Positions 46,690 to 59,425 of a DNA stretch of 64,000 nt are shown in pieces. Location: NCBI GenBank assembly GCA_002104985.1, contig MCGO01000006.1:744001-808000 (forward strand), read 5' to 3'. A model generated the notes under the pieces. The model saw only the letters and a list, made by a program, of their open reading frames with translations. It did no database searches and was not told the DNA's origin. The translations under genes and the position numbers were made by a program. Position 1 is the stretch's first letter, and every line of letters starts with the position of its first letter. The stretch comes from Rhizoclosmatium globosum. Taxonomy: Eukaryota > Chytridiomycota > Chytridiomycetes > Chytridiales > Chytriomycetaceae.

Positions 46690-49600
46690 TTAATTTTTGC
46701 GTTCGTTGTACGCATCTAATGCCATCTTGGACAGCACTCGCTGCCCTTCCTCTCCAGTCTCACTCACCAGTCGAGCAAAGAATGCATCCGCCCGTCCCAC
46801 ATCTTTCTGCAACAACTCATGCGGAACACCAAACTCAACCAATTCACCCTGATCAAGCACCATCACATAGTTGTAATCAATAATAGTGTTGAGTCTGTGC
46901 GCGATCGTCAAAGTCGTAGCTCCATAAAACACACCACCCTTGTCTCGTAACACTTTTGCAATCAACGAGTCCGTGTTCAAGTCAACAGCAGATGTTGCTT
47001 CGTCCATGACAAACACGCGACTCTTTTTGAGAATCGCACGCGCAAGACAAATGAGCTGGCGTTCACCAACACTCCAGTTTCCTCCGTTTTCACTGACAAA
47101 CGCGTCCAGTTTTCCAGGAAGTGACGAAACTGTTTTTTCAAGCTGGACAGAGGATAGAGCGGACCATAATTCGTCGTCGGTGTGTGTAGAGGTGGGATCG
47201 AGGTTGAAACGAAGGTTCCTCGGAAACAGAATGGGTCCTGCGGAATGATGGAAATGGATGAACGTAGCGTTTGCAATGGGATGTTGGCTGTTGGGATAGA
47301 ATCAATGGGATTTGTCCAGATGGTTGGACAAGACGGAACAGAGCTTGAAGCATACTGGACTTCCGGCCCCAGTTCTGTAAGGTCAATCAGTTTCAAACTA
47401 CAATAAAATTAACTTCATACCTTCCAACAATACCAACAGTGGACCCAGCTGGAATCTTGACACTGATATCCTTAAGCACATTCTTTTCGCTTGGTGGATA
47501 CCGCAATGACAAGTTTTTGAACTCAATTTCACCTGCACTCGGCCATTCAGGAGGTGGGTTACAACAGGCTCCTGCGCTCCAGGCTCCTTCGGAATCCGTG
47601 TGTATTCCAGAACACGTTCAGTTGAGTCATCAAATTCTCAACCTCAGTAGACTGCCGGAACGCCCACTGTAACGATCCAACCAAATTGAGTGAATAAGTC
47701 AAAATCAAACCAACATTGGATCCAGAAAGCTGTAAGGAGGATACACGACTCACACCCACAGTTGCAAACACAACAAGAGTGAGGAAAAGGGCACCAATAA
47801 CGTCCGATCGTAATCCAAGCCATCTACTAATGGAAATATAGAGAATCGCTATGCGTGTGTTTTTGTTCTGCAGTTCGATGAAGGTCTCAATGAAACGTTC
47901 TTGCACGCGGAAAGCTCGCACAGTAGAGAGACCTTCGATTGTGGCTGGAATAGTTGCGTAACGGGAGAACGGGTGATGGCTTCTTCACGTTTGACTTGTC
48001 GCGAAGTAATAATGTAGAGTTGACGGATCTTGTAGAAGATGAATCCCATTGGTGGAATGATGATTAAGACGATTGGAAGAAGGGAACATGCGAGGATGAT
48101 TGTTGAGAGAGCTGTTAGGGTTGCTACAACGAAGTCAAATAAGGTCCATGGCAAGTTTTCATCAACTCGGTTCAAGTCGGACGACATGCGGCTGCAAATG
48201 TTTAGTTTAAATTGCAAATATGGCATACAACTCACTTCATGATTCTACCACAGGATTCTCAACGAAGAACCGCATTTCAGCTCCAAATACAGACTGAACA
48301 ATATCTTGCGACAGCTTCCATGAACTCGTGATACAAATAGTAAAGAACATCAAAGAACGACCCACGACCACGAAAAGAGTTACAATGGTAAATCCAAGGA
48401 AAGCCCACCCCCACTTCGGAGCGTTCTGGTCTGCTTGAGCCGCCCACTGGCCAACCCACCAATCAGTCATAATCAACAGAATGTTTCCAGCTGCCATCGC
48501 CAGGAGGAGAATTCCAATAGAGAACCATGAGGCACCAGCGCGGAAATAATCACGGTATACTTTAAGTGCAACAGTTCCCTTCGCAGCCTCTTCTTTGACA
48601 AACTGAGTTTCAATTGCTTCTGTAGTCTCGACCTTGGCAGTTGCTGCTCCATTTTCGACGTTCTTAGGCTTACCAGCTTTCTTGATAACATCAGGAGCAT
48701 CTTCGTCACCCTCTGCTTCTTCATCCTTCCTCTCCGTAAACTCTTTCATCACCGTACTAAAGCTTGATGCAGTGTTCATAACAGCTTCGTACGACCCAGA
48801 AGCAGTAACTTCTCCGTTCTCCAACAACAATACATGGTCGGCACCAATGACATACTGCAACTGATGCGTAACCAAAACCTTGCCCTGTCTTTCAAAAGCC
48901 CGTTCAAGCACTCATTATACAGGTGTCGTCCAACTTTGGCATCCACAGCAGACAGTGGATCATCCAACAACAACAAGTCTGAGTCGGAATAACAAGCGCG
49001 CGCAAGTGCTAACCTTGCCTTCTGCCCTCCTGACAACGATGCACCACGTTCTCCAACCAGACTGTCAAGACCATATTCAAACAATTCAATATCTTTCTCC
49101 AGGGCACACGCGTAAATGACGCGACGCAGTTTCTCAATATCCAGTTTTGATCCAAACAGAATGTTCTCGCGGATAGTTCCACTCAGGATCCATGGAGTTT
49201 GAGATGCATACGCGATTCGAAGGTTTCGTGGAGTATACAGAGATCCTTCATGACACTCCATTTCACGGAGAACGGCGTTCAAAAGGGAACTTTTTCCAGA
49301 TCCAACAGGGCCAATTACCACAGCCATTTGAGACTTTCGAAGTGTGAGAGAAATGTTTTTAAGAATCTCCCGGGATGTTTGGGCTTCTTCTTCTGTCGCT
49401 TGGAACTTTGCGTCTTGTTTCTTTGTTTCTGAGGGAGTTGCGAGAGGTGAGACAGGCCAGTTGAAAGATGCGTTCTGAAGCTGCAATACAATGGATGGGT
49501 CAAGGGACTCATCAGTTACATTCGTTGAAGTAGTTTCGATTTCAGGAAGCATCAAAAACTTTTGGATTCTTTGGAACGAGACGAGGGATTCGATAGAGAA

Positions 49601-51196
49601 CTGGAGACCCATTGGGAAACGCAATCCCATGTTCCATTTCAAAGACTGTAAGAGTACGATAGTGGTGTAAACTTTGGATGGAGTCAAGGTTCCGCCCATC
49701 AGGTGGTAAGAACCAAATGCAAATAGCTCAATGAAACAAGAAAACGTTTGGTAGAAGGCCAAGTTAATTGCACGGAGAATAGAAGCTTTCATCATCTGTA
49801 ACAAAACATGGATTAGAACCATATTGTCTGACAACATGGCTTACATTCTTGACTTCATTCTTTCTTAATCCATCAATATTCTCCACCAAAGGCCGTTCCC
49901 ACGCATACAATTGACCATCATAATTCCATTCAACATATCACTAATATACTTGAGTCTCGCGTCTCTTGGCTCAACACACGCACGGCGATACACTCCAAAC
50001 ATTTTCGAAACCCATAATTGGACTGGAATCACAAGCAGTGTGACAAAACTAGCCACAAAGGCTGCATTTCCAATCTGCAGGTACAATAAACCGTCACAAC
50101 AACAAGCATCAGCGGTGCGATTCCAAGAAACAGGAAAAAGTTGGCAGCTTCTTCAAACCGATTCACATCGTTTGCAACAAGGTTCACAATATATCCTGAG
50201 GAAGATGTATGCGAAATTGAAAGTCGCATACATTTCTTGTAGATTGCAGTAATGAATTGGATTCTCGTATAGTACCAAGACGATTGGAGAACCACCATGA
50301 AATGTGATGTACAACGGCAACAAACAAAGCGCAAAGAGACAAAACGACACAGTATGAAAATCCCTAATTAAAAAATGTTGTCTGAGTTGAAACTTTGTGT
50401 AGGGTGAAAGAACTTCTTACTGGGCCATAATTCGCCGCCGGATCTTGAAACCAAATCAAGAGCTTGCTCAAGAAGGAAGCAGACACTAACAAAACGGTTT
50501 CTTCAAGTAAAAAGAAAAAGGCACAGGCGGCAAGGAGACGTTGATGGACTTTCAGTGTTACCCAACCCTGTGATTGTTTCAAAGTTGTTGAGTCTTGTTA
50601 TGCCATTTACCACTTTGAATGGAACAAACCAATGAAGCTTTCTCAGGTCCCTTTTCTGCCAGCTCTTTGTTCCATGCATTCATGATAGAAGTGGACAGGA
50701 TCTCTGCATCATCTTCGTGATTGTTTTCCGGCCAATCTTCTTCACCCAACTGAGTCTTCTCTCCTCGTCGAATAATATCAGTTACATAGCTATCAATCCA
50801 GAAGAAAGGTTTCAGTTGCAGTTCACTATACAAGTTGACAAATTAACACACCTGTATGTCCAACGGCTCAGGAAGGAAACATTTTGTCTCTGAACCAAAC
50901 GGGTTCGAGTCTTTGATTCTTGAGGAATGACAGTGTCTAGTATGGTGGCATCGGAAGGATAGCGGTCTGCCTGAAGGTAAGGCATGGGTTGTTCACTTTT
51001 TGTTTCCAACATCCTTGAATTCCAAGAAATCAGTGGGGAAAAGAAACAGCTTGGCGGATATAGCTGAGTTTTTATAGATTGATTTGATATTACTGAGACT
51101 GCATTTCCAGTCGATTTGGCCTTGTATCTCTCTGCTTCCAAGCACAATCAAAATTGTGCGGCAATGAGTAATCCCCACCTTTCCATTTCTCATCAT
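46690..51196 (-). CDS. ABCC/MRP-type ABC exporter, full-length short form
   Basis: ATP-driven exporter, typically of glutathione or other conjugates, at the vacuolar or plasma membrane. The order is TMD1, NBD1, TMD2, NBD2. NBD1 has VVIGPVGSGKSSLLNAVLRE (Walker A), GASLSGGQKARLALARACYS (signature) and LLLLDDPLSAVDAK (Walker B with Asp replacing the catalytic Glu, the usual ABCC asymmetry). NBD2 has SVGERQLICLARAILKKSRV and FVMDEATSAVDLNTDS with the catalytic Glu. The N-terminus lacks the extra TMD0 of long MRPs. About eight short introns (for example near 49840, 50070, 50370, 50580) and several 1-nt breaks are present, notably in NBD2 near 47250-47400 and before the first domain near 51010. 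The exact start is uncertain. Confidence 0.87.
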
Positions 51197-51394
51197 GTCA
51201 CTTAACTAACATCACCCCTATCTTCTACAACACCCACCGACTCCACTTCTTGAGCTGTATTAGAACGTAGAACAATCACTAATTTCATCCAACCAAAGTT
51301 GAATTGAATCCCACATTACTGTTGGTACTACACTTCTACGTCTCGCCAGGAATAAATATTGTAGAAATATACGTCCTTTACTTCAATAAATCAT

Positions 51395-54300
51395 TTACCA
51401 AACGTCCTCATGGTACTTTCCAGTAGTCTTTAAGTTCTTGACCCACTTCTTGGCCTCCTCCTCACTCCGTCCACCATACTCCTGCCCCAACTTGTGCAAC
51501 AACACCGAAACATCCGCTGCCATGTTCTTAGCATCTCCACAGACGTACAGTATCCACGCTGCTTGTCCAACACATCGTACACTTCCTTCCCCATCTTACT
51601 CACAAGATCCTGGACATACACTTTTGGCTGTCCAGGAACACGCGAGAACGCATTCATAACACGTAGATCGAACGCCTTGGCCTTTTCTGTCTCGTCGGTG
51701 CTTGATTTCCAGGATTCGACAGTGTTGAGGAGAGTTCCGATTTCGTCTTTGTAGAGGTGATCCTCTTCTGTGCGACGGCATCCGTAGAAGAGCCAAGTGC
51801 TGCCGACAGGTTTCTTGGATGTACCTGCGGCGGCAATGTGGACACGTTCGTGGAGGAAGGCACGGAAAGGTGCGACACCTGTTCCTGGACCAATCTAAGA
51901 AAATAGAAGATTAGAAAAGTTGTAAAGTCAGTTGGATAGATGTTACCATAATGATTGGGGCAGCACAATCACGTGGCAGTCTGAAGGAGCTGGTGCGGAT
52001 AAAGATTGGGACGTGCGTTGGAAGAGCTGGGCTGCTGTAAACACCCTCAGCATCCGCCGATGGTGTTGGAAGTCCACTAGTTCCCTCATGCAGACGGTTA
52101 ACATAAGATGTAACAAGACCTTCCTTGTAGCTAATATGAGCTGGTGCGGAGTCGTTCTGCATCAATGATTTCTGTGGAAGTGCATAACGGACGGCAACGG
52201 CGGTGATGCTGACAGTTTGAGGCTCTTTCTTGGATGAAGAAGAAATCGAGTAGTAGCGAACAACGATGGGGTGAAGGAGTTCTCCGAGAACAACTTGGAG
52301 AGGCAGCTATTATTATTTGAGTCAATCACATAGTAAGGAGAGAGAAACAGAGGGTGCAAACCTTGACGCTTGGGAAATCCTTCAAAATCTCAGCCAAGTT
52401 CTTCTGTGGAGTCTCAATCTTCTCAATATACAATGTACGATCATCGACTAAGCTGTAAATGACTTCTTTCTCAACTTCACTGGTAGCATACTTTGCCATC
52501 AGCTATTGAATCATGTCAGCATTTCGTGACAAGTGAACAAAAACCCGAACCTCCAACTGATGCTGCTTAATAGGCGAAGTAATAGCCAAATAATGCGTGA
52601 AAGCAGTTCGCACAGAACATGGGTTTGGGAACGGCATCTTGGCCATCGCACTCAACCGGTTTGCAGTGTTGCCTTCAACTTGACAACCTCATCCAATGCC
52701 CCAGTACTCAATCCGAGAGCCTGAGCAAGCGCGGTAACATGTTCGACAGAGTTTGCACCATAGATACCGACGTGATCACCGCTCTCGTAGCGGAGTCCGG
52801 TGTTGGAGAGATCGAATTCCATGTGGATACAGTGACGCAGAACTTTGATGGAAGAGCCAGTTGCTGTGAAGTGCTTTGGTGGGGATGGGACGATATCGGT
52901 CGAGGAGACTTTGATTTCGTCATATGTTTCGGAGAAGAGGTTGCGCGAGGCGATGACACGACTGAAGAGAGGGTTCTTGGCGTCGTACAAGATACGCTTT
53001 TTGGCACTATTGAATTACAGATTGGTTAATATTGAGGACGTAGATGGGCAAACTGAAAGACACAAACCTGACTTCAACAAACTGTCTCTTATCATCACCA
53101 CCTGGACCATCCTTGAATCTACGTGGCTTGTGGTCTCCGGAAAGCTCTCCGTGGAATACACTCTTGTCGGGAAGAGAAGATTCGGCGGATAAGTTGAAGA
53201 GGGGCACATGGGGAATTCCACGATTTGCCTTTCCTCCCATATCCTTGACTCCATAGAAAGCACTCAAGGCTTCCAAAGCTTTTGGCTTCCAAGCAAGGTA
53301 GTCATCTTCCATGCTATTGATCATGAATGAGTTTTGGCAATATACAAGCTTGACAAGTGTGCATACCTTCCGTCATCGTCACCTTCACCCAAAGGACCAA
53401 TTCTCTTGGCGCCAATAGCTTCGAATCTTCTAGCAACACGACGTCCCATACTTTGGTAGTGTTCATACGTCTTGTTTCCCAATCCAAAGACAAGGTAATT
53501 AATCCCAGTTCCTTGCTTCTCGTTTTGAATGTCGTCGCCAATGTCTTCAATGTCATCGTCTTCACCTGTAAATATCGGAGGTTCAGCTGTCGAATCATTT
53601 TGAAGGTTGTTCCATCGCACATCAGCCAACGACATCCCCCATACCATCCTCCCTCATATCACCCGCCACGATCCTTTCGAAATAACGCTGCAATACTAGT
53701 CGCTGCATTCAACTCACCCTTTCCACGACCATCCATAAACCATTCATAGAAATCAGCAGCATTATCCGTCGGCTCTCCTTCTCCATACGTAGCCAAGAAG
53801 AACCCAATCACAACCTTCGCATCCGTCTCCGCCGAGAAAGTCAACAGGTCAGAAAAGTCAAAGTCCTCCAGATCGCAAACAGCAGATTCAACACCGAAAT
53901 TGGCGTAGACTTCGTTGGCAGTTCTTGTGGCCAAGTCCTCGGCGGTTCCGGTTTGGGAGCCGTAAAAGAGAAGCAATTTGTGCTCGGTTTGGAGGGTTTC
54001 CAGCGTTCCGGTGATTGTCTTCTTTGATTGTCTTTTGGGGATAATTGGGGCGGTTGCAGGTTTCGGGGCGGGGTAGGAGTCGATGAAAGAGCGGATTTGA
54101 GGGAGTTTACGAAGGAGGAGAACATGGTAGGATCGATGGAGGGGTGAGTTGGGGTTTTGGGGGATGATTTTGTTTAGTACATTGCACCATGAGTCAATGG
54201 ATAGGGGGAGCCAATCGGAAGTTGACAAGCTTACCTTCCCGAGAAAGTACCTTCTTTCGCACTTAGTTCGTCTCTTGAGGCTGGCTGCGTTCCCTTGTTT

Positions 54301-54416
54301 GAGTTGGCATCCGATGCGGAACCTGAAGAGGATCGCCACCACAGAAACAGACCCGTTGCGACAGTTACAACGGCGACTATGATTATGTCGCTGGTGTCAA
54401 ATGCACTTTCGCCCAT
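51395..54416 (-). CDS. NADPH-cytochrome P450 reductase, membrane anchored
   Basis: Transfers electrons from NADPH through FAD and FMN to cytochromes P450 on the ER. The start gives MGESAFDTSDIIIVAVVTVA with a single N-terminal helix (TGLFLWW). An intron precedes the FMN domain (LLLFYGSQTGTAEDLATRTA, FFLATYGEGEPTDNAADFYE, NYLVFGLGNKTYEHYQSMGR). Connecting and FAD domains follow (HCIHMEFDLSNTGLRYESGD, HVGIYGANSVEHVTALAQAL), and the NADPH domain ends TTGKYHEDVW with the conserved penultimate-region aromatic Trp. Introns separate most blocks; breaks of 1 nt occur near 51600, 52670 and 53640. It is a close paralogue of the CPR part of the fusion at 35.9-39.3 kb but retains the anchor and has far fewer breaks. 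Confidence 0.9.
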
Positions 54417-55232
54417 TTTATCAGTTCTTCTTTTGTGTTGGTTTGGTTTGTTGAGAACTTTGACGTGCTTTTTTTGTTGATGGCGTGGTTCGACTCACAT
54501 TCCCCCAACCAACATAATGTCATACTTCAATAGTATTCTGGAAGCTGCTAACGATGGGTTCTCCAGTTATATCATTTTTTACTTCCATATCCGCCAACTT
54601 CAGAGATATTTAATCGAAGAATTAGTTCCAATATTAAGCTCGCCAGAAAAGGGTCAAAATGAATGTGGCTAACGAAATCTATCCTGTTGTCCATGTTTCA
54701 CTCAACCTAGTACCCGTCCACTCTCGCAGCTGCCTGTCGTTTGAAAAACCTGAAGTGCTCAATACGACAAGCACTTTTCTGAGCATCTTCAAGGAATTCA
54801 CACAGTGGAGTTCATCAAGCTCAACTATATCACATAAAGTAAATACACTCGCAGTAAGCAATTGAAAAAAAACAAACACAACTCGTATAAAGATTGGTGT
54901 CTTTGACACACCAGGAATTTCTTCGCCGAATCCTGGGAACGAGGCGAACTTACTGAGTAAAGAAAAAGGAGTTACCGGAAAAGACTCTTTTCGGTTGAGT
55001 TACAATTGTACTCTGCCTTAATATGGTAGGAAACATTTTGAAGGGAAGACAATTCAGAGAAGGAGACTTGATTCACACATTTCAGTGCATTTTTCTTCTT
55101 TTGAATGCTTTTATCAAAGCCCCACTAAAAAGTCTAAACTTGAGTCTAAACCTGTGTCTACCAACTTCAAAAGCGAGCAAAAAAACGTGTCTAACCACTT
55201 CTGAAAAAGCACCTCAAGTTAAAAAACAAAAC
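54417..55232. other. Divergent intergenic region
   Basis: About 815 bp between the CPR gene and the secreted Cys-rich gene. A plus-strand frame at 54659-54865 has no recognisable content. Nothing else seen. Confidence 0.45.
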
Positions 55233-55830
55233 ATGACCCTCCTCCAAGTCATCCAATTCCTCTCTCTCTTCACCGCACACACCCTCGCATTCATCGCGAA
55301 ACCAAACACCTACATAGTCGTCACAGGCTCAATCCAAAACTCCACCCTCAAAACCACCACCATTAAATCCGTTAAGGAATGCATGGACTTGTGTGCGTCC
55401 ACACCTACATGCGTTGCAGCTGAAATGTACGCTCCCGCTCAGTGTGCGCTTAAATCGGGTTTGAGGGCGCGGATTTTGGGGCGAGGAGCGGGTTTTTGGG
55501 GGTGAGGATTGGGGGTGGGGTTGGGGAGGTTCATGGGCTTTGTGTTTCTGGGGAGACGGAAGGGGATGATGTTGTTGATGAGATGGTGGTGGGAAGGAGG
55601 AGTGTTTGTTCAAGTGTACTGATTCTCCGGGGTGTCTTGTTGCTACATTTGTGGAGAGTAGTGGGGAGAGTAAAGGTGGGTGTCGGTTGGTTACGGAGAA
55701 ATATGATGGGTATTCTGTTGCGTCTTCGAAGTGTACTCTTTTGATACCAGATCCCCATTTTGACTCGATATGCATGCTCCTTTTCTGCTCTCGAACCAAA
55801 CGTTTACTAGCTTCTAAGCTATTTTTTTAA
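55233..55830 (+). CDS. Secreted Cys-rich protein with PAN/apple-like modules
   Basis: The ATG at 55233 opens a signal peptide (MTLLQVIQFLSLFTAHTLAF). The mature part has a PAN/apple-like pattern: VKECMDLCASTPTCVAAEMY then APAQCALK, and, after frame changes in a G-rich stretch, a second module with FKCTDSPGCLVATFVESSGE and GGCRLVTEKYDGYSVASSKC. PAN modules bind carbohydrate or protein, and chytrids secrete many such small proteins. Breaks near 55460 and 55600 lie in G-runs. An in-frame extension upstream of the ATG is Lys-rich and would hide the signal peptide, so it is not used. Confidence 0.6.
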
Positions 55831-57967
55831 ACTTCATTTCCGTGTATTGTTCTGAATAAAACCTCATACAGATATTATTTCAAGACTCATGGTTTACAGT
55901 ATTTGTCAGCTAATAAATCCAGTTCTACCATCGGCGAATTAAATCGAACTCTTCATTTTTTTTTCTTCATTTTTCGATTTGGATGATTTGTCAGATGAAA
56001 TTTTAGGGCTGGCGAGTCCATCTCCAATTCCCAATTTTTGGGTTCGCCTCTTCCATTTGGGGGCTGAGTGAGTGGGAGGTGGGGCACAAAACGGGGCACT
56101 TTTGATGACGTGGAAGCGAGAGCCACCCTTCGAGCCACCCGGATAAACACTAACTGTAACTGAATCTATCCATGTTATGACTTGAATAAACAGTTATTTT
56201 GGTTTTAAGAGGGTTACAGTATGGAATCCAAGTTTTTCCTATCATCTTAAACCCTGCTTTGCACCATGTTTCATACTCCGACCTGACACTTTGCTGCGCA
56301 ATAATAATCTATGAAGTGCGAATCTGAAACATAAGGATCAAGAATTTAGGCGCCAAGTTGTTTCATGTGTCGAAAAATGAAATTTCATCGATGCGAATGT
56401 GGTTTTATTTTTCTTATCTATAACAATGCAATGAAGTAGGGGGGTGGTGGTAGATTACAACAAATATAAGAAAACATGCCGTGTATGTGGGTCTAGTAGA
56501 AATAGATAGTTGAGTTTGGTGGATTGCAAAGCACAATGGGTGTCTAAATGCATTCTAAATACAGCGCAGGACTTGGGAGCAGCACTGATCAACTCTGTCC
56601 CAGACACTCGCGAGTGAAGAATCAGCATCCGAGGAAGCAAAGGAAGTCTGGCAGTAACTGTTGTCGATTCCGAAGCGGCCGCTTGGGCGACACTCGTGAT
56701 CCAGTCGACAGGCGACTGCGAGTCGGTCTTTTTAAGTGTTGTCGTTGTCGGTTTTGAGTACTTTGAATGTTGGTCGTTGGCAGCGACAGCGACAGTCGGA
56801 ACAGACGCAGCGCGGCAATGTCCCGGCCCGTGATTGGCTCGATTTGGATGCACGAGCGATCGTAGTCGGTTGGTGCGTGTGTGTGGGCGACTGAGGAGGT
56901 TGCTGCGAACGAGACCCGTTTGCCTTGTTTCGGTGGCTGTGGCTGTGGCTGTGGCAGTCCGCCATAGCAGTTGTATTAGCAGTTGTCCTAGAAGTCATCG
57001 CAGTCATCGCAGTGGTCGCAGTTGTCGAAGGAAGCGAATGGGCGGTGCGTGGGAGAACGGCCATTGTTGTGGCTCAAAGAAAGCGCTGTTCGATTGGTGA
57101 ATGGAAAAATTGGAAAAAAGGAAAGGAGCCTTGTCCGTTTTTGCCCTGGACCTGTCCCACGTGATCACTTTGGAATTAAATCACTTTCGCTTTGTTGGTG
57201 TCATTTGGTGTTGGAGTTGTATCCCCCCTTGTTCATTTGACACGGATCAAAGGAGCGATAATTGAAAGAGAACCCAGAGGAGCACAGCCACTTTCTTCCA
57301 CGTTGCTTTCAAGTTCAGTTCAGCCCCCAAAACATGTGAATCTGCCAAGCACAGAGGAAGAAAAAGTGAGGATCTCGACCTCAGAACCCAAGCAACACAT
57401 GTGCAGCCCCCTTGTGACAATTTCAAATATCGGATCTTTGAAATCAACATTTGTCATGATGAGGATCAAGATCCACCAAAGCAATCAAAATATCAATAGA
57501 ATTTGAGTCATTTATCTGATTTAAAAATGGAATTAAGAATAAAGAATTGTTAAAATCAACCAATTCGTTGAGAATCAGTAATTCACTTGATAAAAGCCAC
57601 CCAGATAAACGCATTGCTTGTGAGGCTACCTCTGAATTTTTCAGTTGCTTTGTTTCAATGTACAATCTGATTTACATTATTATTATGAAAGCCACCCAGA
57701 TAAAGGCCTTCCTCGTGACGGACATTGTCAGGTTGACAATCGGATTTACATTCAAATCATCTTTCAAGAGATAGCCACCAAGACAAAGGATATCGAGATA
57801 GTGAATTGTTGCATTCTCTGTGATTTTCATATAGTTTCCTTTCAATGTAACGGAATTTGGAAGCAATTGACGTCTGCAGAATGACTGAATTATATTTGTC
57901 ACCATAATGAGACTGCATCTAAATAGAACGTATGGCATTCACCATGTCAACCAAATATATTTCTTAT
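55831..57967. other. Long intergenic region
   Basis: About 2.1 kb. It includes a (GGCTGT)n-like stretch near 56934-56956, a CAGTCATCG/CAGTGGTCG series near 57000-57020, and direct repeats at about 57593-57610 and 57689-57706 (AAAGCCACCCAGATAAA) with further similar sequence about 60 bp after each. Open frames on both strands in 56455-57100 overlap each other and are not convincing. No gene is called. Confidence 0.45.
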
Positions 57968-59401
57968 TCAAATAAAATGGAGGTTCAGTTGCTCAGTCTT
58001 TCTATGTGCGGAAAAGACTTCTAGCACATCTTGCTCTGCATCAAACTCAGTTTGAATAGTGAAAGGAAATCGGCCATCCTCCAACAATATTTTAACGACA
58101 TTCACATTTCCTTTCCCTGCAGCACCAGCCAATATTGTACCTGCCTCATCCGCCGAAACAACCAATCGAGGATCCTTCAACAAAACCTGAACAGACTCGC
58201 TACATCCACGAACAGCCATGAGCATAAGCGCCGAATTCCCATCTACAGACGGATCCACCCGCAAATCCGCAAGCAAACTCTCATACATGAACGCGTTTTC
58301 TTGATCAGTCTGTGTCGCACGACTTCCAACACTCAGTAAAGCCTTGTTCCCGTCCAAAGACGGATCCACGCGAGAATCTTTCAGGATTACAGTCACGATA
58401 CGTGTTAGGCCGATTATAATAGCTCGATATAGGAGTTCATTGTAATTGATGCTTGGATCCACGCGTGGGTCGGTGAGGAGATGTAGTGCAGACTCTTCCC
58501 AAGAGACGTACCAGGGTGTGTCAACGTCTTCGTGCTTAAATAGGTTTCTGCAGACGAATTGAAGAGCGTCGTTGTAAAATGGGGATGAATCGATTCCTGG
58601 GTGTTTCATGAAAGCTTCAACGGCGGTGTAGAATCCGTTTTTCGCTGCATAGATTATGTCTTTCTTGTGTGGTTGTGCACGTCCATCTTTGATCAGGTAC
58701 TCGATTATACAGCCGTGCGGGGTGCGATACATGTAATTTTCGGGGATAATTCTGCCATCGTCGAATATCATTTCTATAATCTTCATGACTCCGTAACTGC
58801 TGAACCAGCGAAAGAACTCGAGGCTGTAATATTCCAGGTCGAAGGCAGGGTCTTTTATCAATGCATCAACGATTTTGATGAGTAGAGATTCATTTGGGGG
58901 GCCCATATGTAAAGAATGAAGATTGAATCTTCTTGGTGACATGAACAAATGGAGGTGGACATATCTCAGCTTTCCTGCAGATTCTTTACAATAAACTAGT
59001 TCCTGACAAATTGCGGTTTGGTATGTCAATGGCAACAAGTCCAATCCGCTGCTGTCATTATCACGTTCGATGAAATTGAAAACAAAGTCAATTGCGGACT
59101 CTTTCCCAAATTTGCTATATTGCGAGAGGAAGTGGTTCTTGGCGAAGGAAGAGTCACAGAAGATTGTTGGAGCAAAGATTGTCTTTGAGGCCCATCCGAC
59201 TTGAGTTAGATCTGTGGTGATTGGGAGAAGCTCTATGATAGACTGAATCAGTTCACGTGGCAGCAACGTGATGCCTGGCGACGGCAAGATACTCGTAGTC
59301 GCTGAATCATCCATTTGACTCATTGGCATTTGGCGTTCGGACTGGAAAGGTGCGGACTTGAGGACTGACTTTTTATTTATAAGTTTTTTGTTCCACCTCA
59401 A
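57968..59401 (-). CDS. F-box-like protein with DPRVDPS-type ankyrin-like repeats, copy 1 (intact)
   Basis: Single exon, 477 residues, no frame break. An F-box-like helix pair opens the conserved part (ITLLPRELIQSIIELLPITT, DLTQVGWASKTIFAPTIF). A middle region of about 150 residues follows (YVHLHLFMSPRRFNLHSLHM). The C-terminal half consists of ankyrin-like units of about 35 residues with a repeated LL-DPRVDPS type motif: LLTDPRVDPSINYNELLYRA, ILKDSRVDPSLDGNKALLSV, LLADLRVDPSVDGNSALMLM, LLKDPRLVVSADEAGTILAG and LLEDGRFPF. It would act as a substrate adaptor if the F-box is functional. The downstream neighbour is a tandem paralogue. The first Met used may lie upstream of the real one (MPMSQMDDSATTS). 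Confidence 0.75.
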   Translation of the reverse strand: MRWNKKLINKKSVLKSAPFQSERQMPMSQMDDSATTSILPSPGITLLPRELIQSIIELLPITTDLTQVGWASKTIFAPTIFCDSSFAKNHFLSQYSKFGKESAIDFVFNFIERDNDSSGLDLLPLTYQTAICQELVYCKESAGKLRYVHLHLFMSPRRFNLHSLHMGPPNESLLIKIVDALIKDPAFDLEYYSLEFFRWFSSYGVMKIIEMIFDDGRIIPENYMYRTPHGCIIEYLIKDGRAQPHKKDIIYAAKNGFYTAVEAFMKHPGIDSSPFYNDALQFVCRNLFKHEDVDTPWYVSWEESALHLLTDPRVDPSINYNELLYRAIIIGLTRIVTVILKDSRVDPSLDGNKALLSVGSRATQTDQENAFMYESLLADLRVDPSVDGNSALMLMAVRGCSESVQVLLKDPRLVVSADEAGTILAGAAGKGNVNVVKILLEDGRFPFTIQTEFDAEQDVLEVFSAHRKTEQLNLHFI

Positions 59402-59425
59402 ATCAAATTAAACAAAATGCATATT

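Noticed and set aside
56455..57100. Overlapping open frames on both strands, one rich in His/Ser/Thr
   Set aside because: They arise from GGCTGT-like and CAGTCATCG-like simple sequence; neither strand shows a consistent protein family.
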